From contig OZ231128.1 of assembly GCA_965153355.1 (NCBI GenBank), positions 38,130,001 to 38,194,000 on the forward strand: DNA of 64,000 nucleotides, in the 5' to 3' direction. A program made the position numbers and the translations under genes. The notes below the pieces were generated by a model that worked only from the letters and a program-made list of their open reading frames with translations, did no database searches and was not told the DNA's origin. The DNA comes from Flaccisagitta enflata. Lineage: Eukaryota > Chaetognatha > Sagittoidea > Aphragmophora. Shown in pieces: positions 44,006 to 55,311 of this stretch (positions within the stretch are counted from its first letter, which is position 1; each line of letters begins with the position of its first letter).

Positions 44006-47000
44006 TTACTGGTCCTTATGAACTGAGAAGTGTGTATGTCCAAAGTTTACTTGATTTGCAACATCTACACTCAGCTTCTTCGTCATTCCCTCTTTGATGT
44101 CCATAGGACCCCTTCCATCTTCGCCCTTGCCCCTGCATGTGCGATTAACACGAGCTTGAGGGTGGCCTTGTTTGATGTAGTTGTAAAGTAATCTGATTGC
44201 AAACCACAGCATCGCAAGCGATATCATACCGCCAACAACAAGGAATAGTCCTTTCAAATCTTGCACTTTCAAAGGAGTTGTGTTTTTGGGAGGTTCGATG
44301 CACTTTCTCTCACGTAATTGCGGATACCTAGAGCAAATGATGTCATGCAAATGCCTTGAGCATTAAAATGAGGATTCGGGCGAAGTGGCACAGCACAGAG
44401 CATGGACTTTTAGTGAGGAACTTTGTCTCAACAAGCCAACCAAGCCAAAAATCGAAGACTAAATCACTAAAATAAGAAAACATTTTTATGTCTGATTTGG
44501 CCTGATTTTATCATAACAGTCAGGGGCGTATTTGAGCCCAAATTTTTGGGGCAGCAAGCCAAAATCTGTATCCCAACAAGTTTTGTGTCCCAATCATTAT
44601 TTATGTAACTAATTGTTCAATTATGTAATTATATAATTATTACGTTATCTTTTTTCTCTCTCTCTCTTTCTCTTTCTCTTTCACTCAACCATCTGTGTCC
44701 CAATGGGGTTTGTGCCCCAACAAAAAGGGCAGCAGCCGCTGCCCCTGACGCCCCATCAAATACGCCCCTGACAACAGTCATGATGAATTCATGATTGAAT
44801 GAATACACCGATTCAAATCGTATTGACAATGAAAGATGAGCTGTACCCTTCAAAGATGTTTTCGATGATTCCATCTCTCAAAACAGAGATGATAGCATCC
44901 GACAGATTTTGCGAAAGCGGATGATTTTTTTGAACTGCAAAACTTCTCAAGACAGTGTTGAGATGTCCTCCAACAGCAACAACTGTACAGTTTGGATCCA
45001 ATTGTTTAGTAAGATCCATCGCTGGGTAGGGTAATCACGAAGACATTGTATGACATTGTATCATTTTCGTATGACTGAATGATTCCCAGGATAATAACAT
45101 TGATGTTTAGTCACGCCCTTCGGTCCGTCAGCCCGTCAGTTCAGAACATACAAGGCAAAAAATGTTAATACGCATGTTTAAGATGTTGCCACAATGCCAT
45201 TATGATTGTGTGTGTGGATTAGGGTTTTGCGCCCCTGCCAACCCCTCTGCGACAAAATTGTTACCCCGCGTTACTAGTTCACTCGAGAGGAGCTTCAATT
45301 GAAATTCACCTTTCGAGCAGTCTGCTACAGTATGAAAAACACTGAGGCATTTTTAGTCGCATGCACGCGACTCAGTGACCCGCTCTGTCCGTTGGTTGGT
45401 CGGTCCATCCATTGGTAACGCTTAGCGTCTTTTTGTCATTTTACGTCATTTTATGACACGATGAAAATTATCGTAACACTTCAGTTTCGCCAGGAGCAAA
45501 AAAATCATTTTTTTTACCAAAAACAACTAATTCACCTGTTAGTACATGTCACTTGGGGTAGTTAACAGAAGAAATCAATGCAAAATCTCATCAAACAAAA
45601 AAATTAGTGAGTTTTCCTTTAAAAATGACCAATTTTATATATTTCATAAATCAATATTAAAATTGTTTGAAATAGATACTAAATGTTGTCTGATCATAAT
45701 GAAAATTGACATGCAGGTGGTTTGGTGCTTCATTTAACTACCATAAAAATTTCATGACTTTTCCTTAACAGGAAGTGCCCCATTTTAAACTTTAAACAAA
45801 AAATATCCTTTTTTTCACATAACTGTTGAATCTGACATAGATTCACCCTAAATAACAAATTTGCATAGAAATTGAAAAATTAGAAAAACCAAAAACATCA
45901 GACGCTAGTAAATTACATTATCTCGGGTCTGATGTTTTTGAAAATGCAAAATATTCATCTATGTCCAAGATTTATTATTTAGGGGATGAAAAATGTTTTT
46001 TTCAAAAATTTCAAATTTCACAATTTGGATTAGAAAAACTCACAAAATTGATACTTTAAATCAACCAATTGTTAAAAAATTTGGAATGCTTAAGGTTTAT
46101 TGCTTCCTTCGACTACCATTCAAATTCCATGACTTTACTCCAATAGGAAATACCCCAAATGAATTTTTTAAAATAAGATATCCTCTTTTTGGAAATTCAA
46201 TTGTCAGCTGACATTTTTTAAAAGACATCAAAAATATTAAAAATGATGTGGCAAAAAAGTTTGATATTAGTGTCAGATAGATATGAACTGCCCCTCAAAA
46301 AAACTTTGACCATAATTAAAAAACTGTGTCAGTATTGATGCAGTAAAGATACCTCTTTAAAACAATTCTCACTGTTTTCTTATGTTTTGCATGAAAATTT
46401 TGCAATTTTAAGACCATTTTACTGTACCAAGCATGCAATTCGAAGAATGATTCTTTAAAATAGTATGAATGGGCTCTTATGGCACATGGCAAAACAGATT
46501 TTTAGTCAAGAATGGATAATTTCATAGAAAAAAACGGTGCAAATAAGTGATGGAACAAGAGTGTCAAGATATGGTTCACGATGTCTTATATCGTTTTAAG
46601 TTATTTTAGGTCATTTTAAGTCATCTTATGTCATTCAGAGTCATTTTAGGTTATAATAAGTCAATTTGTCTTTATTTGAAATTTTGTCATATTTTGTCAT
46701 TTTAAGCCATTTCAAGTCATCTTGGGTCATTTCAAGTCATTTTAAATCATCCTAAGTCATCTGACATCACTTTTAGTCAGTTTTGGCTGTTTTTTGGCTG
46801 TTATGTAATGTTGTCCTCATATATTTCATTCATTTCGGACCATTAATTCATCTTTACTCATCTTTAGTTATTGTCATTTTAAGTCATCTCAGGTCATTTT
46901 AAGTTATTTTAAGTTACTTAAGCAATCTTAAGTAATTTTGAAGTCATTTTACAATCGTTTTTAGTCATTTTACTTCATTTTAAGTCATATTTAAAATAGC

Positions 47001-50000
47001 ACAATTTGAAGCAACAATTTTAAAATTCAGTTCCCCCTAGGTCGAGGTGCAAACAAAGACCAAATTAGGAGTCAAAACATTTTTTTTATCAAAAAATATA
47101 ATCGTTATATGATATAGTTTTTAGTTTTGCATAGAAAATCTTTTGTAGATAAAAACAAGGCCGGATACATGGCAATCCAACGCAGACGGTTGGGCAGGAG
47201 CAGTAATGCAAAAACCGTTCGGAATTCAACAAGGCCGGATACACGGCTACCCCAGTCGCGTGCGGGTGGGCAGGAGCAGTGCTGGAAAAGGTCATCAGAG
47301 CATTTGGGCAGGAGCAGTTGGCTCAAAAAGCTCAAAAACGCCAAAAAAGTAAAAAAGGGGACCGACCGACCAACCGACCGACGGACCGACATAGCGGGGT
47401 GTAGAGTCGCGTAGCACGCGACTAAAAATGTGACGGACCGACGGACAGACAGACCTACCTACCGACCAACACGGCAAGGTGTACAGTCGCGTGTCCGCGA
47501 CTAAAAAAGAGTGCTGAGTAAGTAAAAAGGGGAGAAAAAAGAAGGAACTCCAAAGAAGATTTAATTTAGCAACTTGACTTGTCTTAGGGAAAATTCTAAG
47601 ACTCTCTCTATATGCAAAATTTTGCATTTTCAAAAATATGGCCTCATTCTATGTATATAAGATAAGATATATAAGATAAGAACATATAAGATGAGAGCCA
47701 TGTCCTTAGAAAGGCAAAATTGTTCAATTTGTTCAAGTCTTTGAATTTTCCCTTTGCAGGTTTTGAATTTTTGTTCTTCTATCTTTAAGGAATCAATTAT
47801 TTCCAGTGATTCTTTCTTGTCTTCGTCAATAAAACAAAGCTATGTCTTTATCATACCAGAGTTTCTTTTACTAATAAAAAAAATATCAAACTGCAAAATT
47901 ACAAATTTCTTTGATAAAATCATAAAATAGTTATGAATAAAGTTATGAAAAAATACATGAATAATTCTCCCGATATATTTCGACCAAATGGCCTTCGTCA
48001 GAGAAAAACCTGAATGAAGACATGAACATTTTTTCAAAGCATTGAGAAAGCATTTCAAATGGTGCGCCTTGTCCCCCAAGAATTTGTTAAATTTTCACCT
48101 TTTGGAGACTTCCAGACGCCATTTTTTTTGAATAACAGAATGAAATGACTGTCCAAATTTTTTCGGTAAACAACCAATTGAGACTAGTGTTCGCAAAAGC
48201 AGTGGATTTTTTTTCTGCTAGCAGAAAGCAGAAAATAAATTTTTCTGCTAGCACTGCTAGCAGTAAAGAGCAGTGCAGTACTACTATATATGAAATAACC
48301 CCTATGTTTTTTTTCATCCAGAATTGTATGAAAAATGAAGAGACAAGGTTTGGGAAGCTTATACACATTTACATTTACATGTGGTTCAACAAAAAAACAC
48401 TTGGTTTTCTATGATTATGATGAGGAAAGCATAGACATAAATCCTCTTGGACAGATCCACTATGTTCCCAGAGGGCGTCACCTCAAGACAAAAAAAAATT
48501 ATGCTGGCACTTTTGACGTAAATAAACGGCTGAAACTAGTACAGTTGCTTACCCCTTGAGCAAGAAAACATATGGTTTTACCTGCGTCATAGCTAATCCA
48601 AAGCATCTTTTTGCCCCTTGAAGTTAACTACTTCTCTCAAAATAAAATGCAGCAAAAAATGTTTTTTCCATTTCATATGGTACTATTCTAGAAATGAAAA
48701 ATGGTACTTATGATAAGAGGGAGGATGCCAAATCTTTAGCAAAGGTTCAGGATTGATTGAATACGCCATGTGTAAAATTTGGTAAGCCTGCTCCTAAATT
48801 TGTAGGACCTATTGAAAAAAAAACTCGCAAAATTCCAATCTCAGATGAAAAAAATCTTGTCCATTCAGAGCCTCCAAAATGTTGAACCTACTGAGTTCAA
48901 GAGCAAAGAAATGTCCCTAGATGAAGCATGACGCAGGCAAAACCCCATATAGGTGTAATCTACACATACTTAAGAACATTTTTATGCCATAGCTGTCATC
49001 TCTAGGCACTGGCTTATATTTTTGACCTGTTACAGTACACTCTCCGATCTACGTGAGATCATTGTATCAACTGCTTTATCTGCAATTATTGCCGTAAACA
49101 GTCCAGCTGCACCAGATGCAAGTTCTGCTTACCATGAAGTAAAATGCCATAGTTGATATTCCTTTAAAATAGCTTTTAGAGGCAACTTTATAGAGTACAA
49201 GACAGATTCCAATAAGTATCTCCAATTTATCAAGGTATCTACAATCAGAGTATCAATCTCCAAACAGAGTATAGTGGACTACCACCTTAGTGGTACCTCT
49301 AATTAAGGGATGTCTGCATCTAAGAGACAACATAGGTCCAAAATTTTCTTAGGTTTTTCCAATGTTAAAAAACCTCTATTTAAGGAATCTTTCAAAAAAA
49401 ATTTTTTCTTCAAAAATGATTTAATATTTCCTATGTTCTGAATATCCTGCAATGAACTAACTTAATCAGCGCTAATGAATATACTAACTGCAAAAGGATG
49501 TTGTAACACTGTGAATTTAGTCATCACTAGAGACAAACAAAGAAAATCCTTTATAAAACAATGAATTCAATTTAAGGGATTTCAGATTTAAGAGACAAAA
49601 ATAGTTAGTCCTTAGAAATCCCTTTAAACGAGTCTTCACTGTGTCTCCAATTTATCAAAACAATGAGAAGGTCTCTCCTCAATTTTGACTGCATCCTTTT
49701 AGTTCAAAGTCAATACAATTGGAAAGATTGACATATCATCATTCTAAATACCCCCATTTTTACAAAAAAAATTCTGTTTTAAACATCCAAATGAAGATTT
49801 TGTATTGACAAGAAATCTGTTCAGATGCTCAAATAAGATTTTTACCGCAAATTTGGTGAAAAAAAAATTTTTACTGCTACTTTCTGCTAGCAGTCGAAAA
49901 CTTACTGCTAGCAGAGCAGTTGCGAATTTCTGCTAGCAGCTCTGCTAGCAAATTGCCTGCTCGTGCGAACACTAATTGAGACCCTCTTTTTTTCTTAAAA

Positions 50001-52500
50001 GAGATAACTACCCTCATAAGCATGGGTAACCAACTGAAATGTGTTTTTTAAAAACCCATGGTATGTCCCTCTTCATCTTTTCTTATTTTCCTGCTGAAAT
50101 GTTCCCATTCTATTCAGCCACTATCTTTCTCGCGCAATCCTGAACACAACGTCTTCCCCGGCACATGCTCCAGTCCCACCATCTCCATGTCTTACTCCTT
50201 ATGCCCATCCCTTCTGAAATGATAAGCCGGTTTGCTCTTGTCTTCCCCTTGTAGGTCTGCTCTGTGTCCACTAAACCTTTTCATTAATCTGTTTTTAGTC
50301 ACGCCCACGTAGACAATTTTTTTGCATACTTTGCAGTGCATGCCATAAATCACTCCAACAGTTCGGCAATCTATCTTTTTCTCCAGCTTCATCTCTTTTC
50401 CATCCTTGTCTGTCACTACCTCAGTCACCCGCATATGCTTGCATAACTTGCAGTTCTTTTCACAGCGCCCTGATCCTCCTTCCTCCTGTCTTGCTTTAGC
50501 GTTGACGATCAGATCCTCTAGGTTATAAATAAAGTGATGAAAAGAGACTGAAACCAAAATTACATCTTTATTTGCACCTCGACCTAGTGGGTTTCAAGAC
50601 TTGAATTGAAAGAGGTGGGTTGAATTGAAACAAGTAGGTTTCAAGGCTAAAATCGGAACTGGTGGGTTTCAAGGATTGAATTGAAATTAGTGGGTATCAA
50701 GGCTTGAGTTGAAACTGATGGGTGCCAAGACGTGAATCGAAACTGGTTGGCATGAATTGAAACTCATGGGCTTAAATTGAAACTCATGGGCTTGAATTGA
50801 AACTGTTGGGCTTGAATTGAAAGTGGTGAGCTTGAATTGAAACTAGTGTGCTTGAATTGAAAGTAGTGGGCCTGAACTGAAACCGGTGGGCTTGAATTGA
50901 AACTGGTGGGCTTGAATTGAAACTGGTGAGTGTGATTTGAAACTGGTGGGCTTGTTTTGAGACTGGTGGGCTTGAATTGAAACTGTTTGGCATGAATTGA
51001 AACTGGTGGGTTTTAAGGCTTTAATGGAAACATTAATGGAATAAGGTCAATAGAAATATTCATGTCCTTCATGCGACTTAGAGGTGTTGGCCTTGTTTTC
51101 TCAGCCCAAAACTTATAACTGATTGGCTTAACCTGTTATAACTGCGTTGCCATCATCAATCAGCTTGTTGAATTGCTTGAGAAAATTACTCATTGAGAAA
51201 TTGGCGTAGACGTCTCGAAGCATATTGTTGTTCTTCGCTAGGTCGTAAGCTGCTCTCAATTTAGGACATTTAGTCTCCTTGAAGAACCTTTCAACGCTGC
51301 TGTTGGTAGGGATGATGAATGACCTTTCGCGCTGTGCAAAAAGCTGTATAAAGATAATATTTTTTTTTGACGTTAACTGAGGGAAACCTCCAATTTCTGG
51401 GAATAACAAACAGTATATGATCGGCGTTTTGATAGCAATAAATTCTTAAAAGGACTCTCACGGGACTGTTTTAATTATTCTACTTTAATGAAATCATTAA
51501 TGGAATAATTGATGTAATCCTTCTGAACTTCTTGGCGTCACCGTGGATTGTGGTGATTGTGGGCAGATCGGCAGTGTATTTATAGGGTGGTACAGTAGAT
51601 GTCGTCTATACTTGGAAATACGGGGGAGCTTATACCCTGAGCATCAGTATAGTGAGGGGACTGATATTTTGCTGATATAATGTATAGACCCTAAGGGGTT
51701 GACGATGGGGTATTGCATCCCCCTACGACTTACCCTAGGAAAAAAACTTTAAGTATAAAATTTTAGGATCAATCACTTTTTTTGCAGAATTTCAGCTTCA
51801 TCCATTTGCTTAAAGTGCAAAACCAGCCAGGGATTCGAACCTAGAACCTTTGACTAAAAAAACTGGTCAAGATAAATCTGAAGTCAAGTGAGTTAACCAC
51901 TAGACCAATTCCAGAAGCTGATTTAACTGAGCGAATTTGGTTTAGTATATTCAAAAGAATTTTCTGTTAACAGAGCTGCCATACCCCATCGTCAACCCTA
52001 TAGGACATAAGCATTATACACACATAGTTTCATTTCATTTGCACAAATGGTAATTAGGATATGAGGGCCCCTGTATTTCCAAGTATAGACGACATCTACT
52101 GTATGAAGTCTTAGGCCTCAGTGAGAGTGAATTTTGGTGGTATTGGGGAGGAGAGCAGCACAGAGGCATTTTTTTCAGAGTGGGATAAATTTTAGGCCAA
52201 TGTCTCACACGAGAATGTTGGAATGACAAGCATGATTAAGGAAGAGGTCAAATGGCTCCGCAAAGATTTACTTACCTCCCATATGCTTTTGAAAGGAATT
52301 GTCTTGGCCTTAATTCCGAGAAACACCGTCAGATTAGCTGTATAACTCGCCACTATCACCAGAGAAAATAGCAACCAAGCATTTGTAATCATTCTTAATT
52401 CAAAGCTTGCTGGTGGCGTTTCCATTCCAGCTTGCAATAAAGCTGCACTGAAATACCACAAGCTGGCACGGTCAAGAAACAAAGCATATTTTTGACGTTC
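44006..52500 (-). CDS. Ionotropic glutamate receptor, C-terminal half (four exons)
   Basis: On the minus strand, exons 52500-52276, 51343-51133, 45021-44847 and 44327-44006 have AG/GT borders and matching phases (0, 1, 2). The first encodes the pore and M3: SLWYFSAALLQAG, then SYTANLTVFLG for the usual SYTANLAAF. The second is the S2 ligand lobe (SVERFFKETKCP, like the STxxFF motif). The third has AVITAMDLTKQLD, whose Asp fits the ligand amino-group contact, and VQKNHPLSQNLSDAIISVLRDG. The fourth is the S2 end and M4 (VQDLKGLFLVVGG ... AIRLLYNYIK) with a short tail and stop. Glutamate-gated cation channel of the plasma membrane by family. The upstream half (ATD, S1, M1) is not securely found; a degenerate candidate lies at 53110-53368. 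Glutamate binding itself is unproved. Confidence 0.85.
44521..44770. mobile_element. hAT-type MITE in a receptor intron
   Basis: 250 bp, ends CAGGGGCGTATTTGA and TCAAATACGCCCCTG. The flanks ATAACAGT (44513-44520) and ACAACAGT (44771-44778) are an 8-bp duplication with one mismatch. It lies in the last intron of the glutamate receptor gene, 77 bp from the exon ending at 44847. Confidence 0.85.
45115..45275 (-). mobile_element. Helentron-like subfamily B fragment
   Basis: Reverse orientation: CGGTCCGTCAGCCCGTCAG, GCGCCCCTGCCAACCCCTCTGCGAC and GTTACCCCGCGTTACTAG, matching the start of the 7416 copy. The hairpin end is not clear. Confidence 0.55.
45350..47000 (-). mobile_element. Helentron-like element split by unrelated sequence
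   Basis: TTTTAGTCGCATGCACGCGAC, CCGCTCTGTCCGTTGG and the first GTCATTTTACGTCATTTT repeats are at 45350-45460. The GTCATTTTAA repeats resume at about 46595 and run to 47000. Between them is about 1.1 kb of AT-rich DNA with a roughly 375-bp internal duplication (CATGACTTT...GGAA near 45751 and 46127). The far end (GGCCTTGTT) is not seen. Confidence 0.5.
47154..47507 (+). mobile_element. Helentron-like element interrupted by another of its family
   Basis: AACAAGGCCGGATACATGGC through AACCGTTCGGAATTC is broken at 47228 and resumes at TGTGACGGACC to GTCGCGTGTCCGCGAC plus TAAAAA. The uninterrupted 22556 copy reads GAATTCAAAAATGTGACGG at the same place. Confidence 0.88.
47228..47428 (+). mobile_element. 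Nested Helentron-like element, complete
   Basis: AACAAGGCCGGATACACGGC, TACCCCAGTCGCGTGCGGGTGG, GGACCGACCGACC, then GTCGCGTAGCACGCGAC and TAAAAA. It is inserted in an A-run of the host copy without a long target duplication. Confidence 0.88.
48185..49974. mobile_element. hAT element with TGCTAGCA subterminal repeats
   Basis: Ends TAGTGTTCGCAAAAGCAG and the complement of TAGTGTTCGCACGAGCAG. A perfect 8-bp duplication ATTGAGAC lies at 48177-48184 and 49975-49982. CTGCTAGCAG-type motifs repeat near both ends (for example 48219, 48247, 49886, 49930), as expected for transposase subterminal binding sites. 1790 bp. No clear transposase frame, so probably non-autonomous. A Tigger-like MITE is nested at 49272-49641. 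Confidence 0.85.
49272..49641. mobile_element. Tigger-like MITE nested in the hAT element
   Basis: TAGTGGACTACCACC at the left, CTTCACTG at the right, with internal AATTAAGGGATGTCTGC pairing to AAATCCCTTTAAACG. Resembles the ends of the 28282 element. Repeated in unit 2 at about 54023-54393. Confidence 0.6.
50086..50557 (-). pseudogene. Penelope-like element GIY-YIG endonuclease remnant (unit 1)
   Basis: The minus-strand frame ends in the GIY-YIG endonuclease typical of Penelope-like retroelements: LEDLIVNAK, a Cys cluster CEKNCKLCKHM, CRTVGVIYGMHCKVC, KIVYVGVTKNRL, KRFSGHRADL and YHFRRDGH. After GHKE there is a stop at 50192, yet recognisable sequence (DMEMVGLEHVPGK, then another stop) continues to about 50090, so the end is broken. 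The reverse transcriptase part is absent; homology begins abruptly at about 50530. The enzyme would nick target DNA. Confidence 0.8.
50575..51099 (-). mobile_element. 20-bp minisatellite ending in a Helentron-like terminus (unit 1)
   Basis: About 20 units of GGGCTTGAATTGAAACTGGT (50590-51020) followed by ATGCGACTTAGAGGTGTTGGCCTTGTT. The terminal GGCCTTGTT shows this is one end of the dispersed family with another internal repeat; the hairpin end is missing. Unit 2 copy: 55329-55853. Confidence 0.75.
51593..52101. mobile_element. TA-flanked MITE in a receptor intron (unit 1)
   Basis: CAGTAGATGTCGTCTATAC ends with TA on both sides. It carries a minus-strand tRNA-like pair: A box TGGTCTAGTGG (51907-51897) and B box GGTTCGAATCC (51841-51831). 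Lies between the S2 and pore exons of the receptor gene. Unit 2 copy: 56346-56854. Confidence 0.85.
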
Positions 52501-52689
52501 CTATACGATTGCATGAATCATGCGTAGCTAAAGACCAAATCCACCTTTATTTAAAACCCGCTTGCAATTGAAATACAGTTCACCGCTCTTTGACACATCC
52601 AACTGATCCAAGAGTAGCTGAACTCCGCCAGATATGAAATTTAGTTCCATACATAGGATTTCATTTAAGGTACATGCGTCCTATTCTTC

Positions 52690-52860
52690 AGAAGGTTAAG
52701 TCCATCGGTTTGTTGGTTGGTAAGTCGGTTGGTCGCTTTATTGGCGCATTGGGCAGTTTTTGCATTGCTTCTCCTGTCCAAAGTTTGGTTACCCTTATTA
52801 TCACTCCCCTCGCCCACCCACATGCGACTTGGATAGCTGTGTATACAGTTTTGATAATAC
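52690..52860 (-). mobile_element. Helentron-like fragment (unit 1)
   Basis: GTCCATCGGTTTGTTGGTTGG, CATTGGGCAGTTTTTGCATTGC, CCCTCGCCCACCCACATGCGAC and TGTGTATACAGTTTTG are eroded forms of the family. Unit 2 copy: about 57443-57613. Confidence 0.5.
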
Positions 52861-53109
52861 TTATATGGGCTATGATGGAAAGCCACCTATAACAGATCAA
52901 ATTTGTCGGTCTGGTGACATCCACTCTTTCGGGGTACAACTGTTTTGAAAGAAAAAAAAATTGCAAAAACCATCTTTGATATTTTAAGTCTTGGTGACTG
53001 TTCTCTAGCTGGATTGGTTGAGCAATGGTTAGCCATTTATTGCTTTTTTTGTTTAGTTTGTTTGATATACATCAACTCCAACCATGTACATAAAATGACT
53101 GGATTTTAC

Positions 53110-53368
53110 CTGAATGCAAGCGTTCGTTGATCTGATGAACCACCAATTTTCAACATAAGGAAGTAAGCCAATGCAAAAATGATTATAGTAGCTCCAATAG
53201 CGCCCCATAAATCGTAACAGAACACAATTCGTAATTAATGGGAAATACATTTACAAACAGACCATCGTCCAATTCTTTATCATTCCACCTCAAAATTGTG
53301 TGCTGAATGCCGGAAAACCGTCGCGAAAAATTTTTAGCTGTAATATTTTCGTCCATTGCCCTCTCCAC
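53110..53368 (-). pseudogene. Degenerate exon just before the receptor pore exon (unit 1)
   Basis: The minus-strand frame from 53368 reads ENITAKNFSRRFSGIQHTIL ... DDGLFVNVFPINYE, then a stop. A second frame, one base shifted, gives the hydrophobic DLWGAIGATIIIFALAYFLM, which is placed and shaped like receptor M1. It ends at a GT donor (53110), but its phase does not fit the pore exon. So either the exon carries frameshifts, or the sequence has base errors, or the M1 reading is wrong. Identical in unit 2 (57863-58121). Confidence 0.45.
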
Positions 53369-54839
53369 CCAAGGTATTAAAAATGCAAATCAGTTTTGAG
53401 CATAAAGGAGTCACTTTGATGATTAATGTCTGTTGAGACCCTTACAATCGATATTAATGTATACAATAAAAAGATTTTGAACAATTTGGTTGTTTGGTCT
53501 GACAATATCCATCCCTACTGGAGGGTATGCTGGAATGGGTCGTCAACTGCATCTTCTTCACTCCTGAATGTTTCTTATCAGATTCTTTTGTTTTTTGCGT
53601 GAAAGTGATATAGTTTCATGGATAGGTATCTGTTTTTATGTTGGATATGCCTGGATGAGCGCTTCTGATAATCAGTATGCTCCAGCACCTCGTCCACCAC
53701 TTCTTACTGGGTAATAAAAGAGATCTTGTCAAGTTAGTGTGCATCAGAACCTGCAGCGTTAGTAAGATAGCTGCAAGCCCCACAATGATTTGCCATGTTA
53801 AATTTGAGATCATTGTATCAACTGCTTTATCTGCAATTATTGCCGTAAACAGTCCAGCTGCACCAGATGCAAGTTCTGCTTACCATGAAGTAAAATGCCA
53901 TAGTTGATATTCCTTTAAAATAGCTTTTAGAGGCAACTTTATAGAGTACAAGACAGATTCCAATAAGTATCTCCAATTTATCAAGGTATCTACAATCAGA
54001 GTATCAATCTCCAAACAGAGTATAGTGGACTACCACCTTAGTGGTACCTCTAATTAAGGGATGTCTGCATCTAAGAGACAACATAGGTCCAAAATTTTCT
54101 TAGGTTTTTCCAATGTTAAAAAACCTCTATTTAAGGAATCTTTCAAAAAAAATTTTTTCTTCAAAAATGATTTAATATTTCCTATGTTCTGAATATCCTG
54201 CAATGAACTAACTTAATCAGCGCTAATGAATATACTAACTGCAAAAGGATGTTGTAACACTGTGAATTTAGTCATCACTAGAGACAAACAAAGAAAATCC
54301 TTTATAAAACAATGAATTCAATTTAAGGGATTTCAGATTTAAGAGACAAAAATAGTTAGTCCTTAGAAATCCCTTTAAACGAGTCTTCACTGTGTCTCCA
54401 ATTTATCAAAACAATGAGAAGGTCTCTCCTCAATTTTGACTGCATCCTTTTAGTTCAAAGTCAATACAATTGGAAAGATTGACATATCATCATTCTAAAT
54501 ACCCCCATTTTTACAAAAAAAATTCTGTTTTAAACATCCAAATGAAGATTTTGTATTGACAAGAAATCTGTTCAGATGCTCAAATCAGATTTATACCGCA
54601 AATTTGGTGAAAAAATGAAGATTTTTACTGCTACTTTCTGCTAGCAGCTGAAAACTTACTGCTAGCAGAGCAGTTGCGAATTTCTGCTAGCAGCTCTGCT
54701 AGCAAATTGCCTGCTCGTGCGAACACTAATTGAGACCCTCTTTTTTTCTTAAAAGAGATAACTACCCTCATAAGCATGGGTAACCAACTGAAATGTGTTT
54801 TTTAAAAACCCATGGTATGTCCCTCTTCATCTTTTCTTA

Positions 54840-55311
54840 TTTTCCTGCTGAAATGTTCCCATTCTATTCAGCCACTATCTTTCTCGCGCAATCCTGAACA
54901 CAACGTCTTCCCCGGCACATGCTCCAGTCCCACCATCTCCATGTCTTACTCCTTATGCCCATCCCTTCTGAAATGATAAGCCGGTTTGCTCTTGTCTTCC
55001 CCTTGTAGGTCTGCTCTGTGTCCACTAAACCTTTTCATTAATCTGTTTTTAGTCACGCCCACGTAGACAATTTTTTTGCATACTTTGCAGTGCATGCCAT
55101 AAATCACTCCAACAGTTCGGCAATCTATCTTTTTCTCCAGCTTCATCTCTTTTCCATCCTTGTCTGTCACTACCTCAGTCACCCGCATATGCTTGCATAA
55201 CTTGCAGTTCTTTTCACAGCGCCCTGATCCTCCTTCCTCCTGTCTTGCTTTAGCGTTGACGATCAGATCCTCTAGGTTATAAATAAAGTGATGAAAAGAG
55301 ACTGAAACCAA
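54840..55311 (-). pseudogene. Penelope-like GIY-YIG remnant (unit 2)
   Basis: Same sequence as the unit 1 remnant, including the stop after GHKE, carried by the tandem duplication. Identity of the lesion shows it predates the duplication. Confidence 0.8.

Noticed and set aside
44629-44874. 81-codon minus-strand frame reading through the end of a receptor exon
   Set aside because: It covers the hAT MITE and intron sequence; the conserved receptor frame leaves at the GT at 44846.
53616-53813. M1 segment of the receptor (SNLTWQIIVGLAAILLTLQ) spanning the unit junction
   Set aside because: Hydrophobic and suggestive, but in unit 2 a stop lies directly upstream in this frame and the open reading through 53805 exists only because the duplication joined two sequences.
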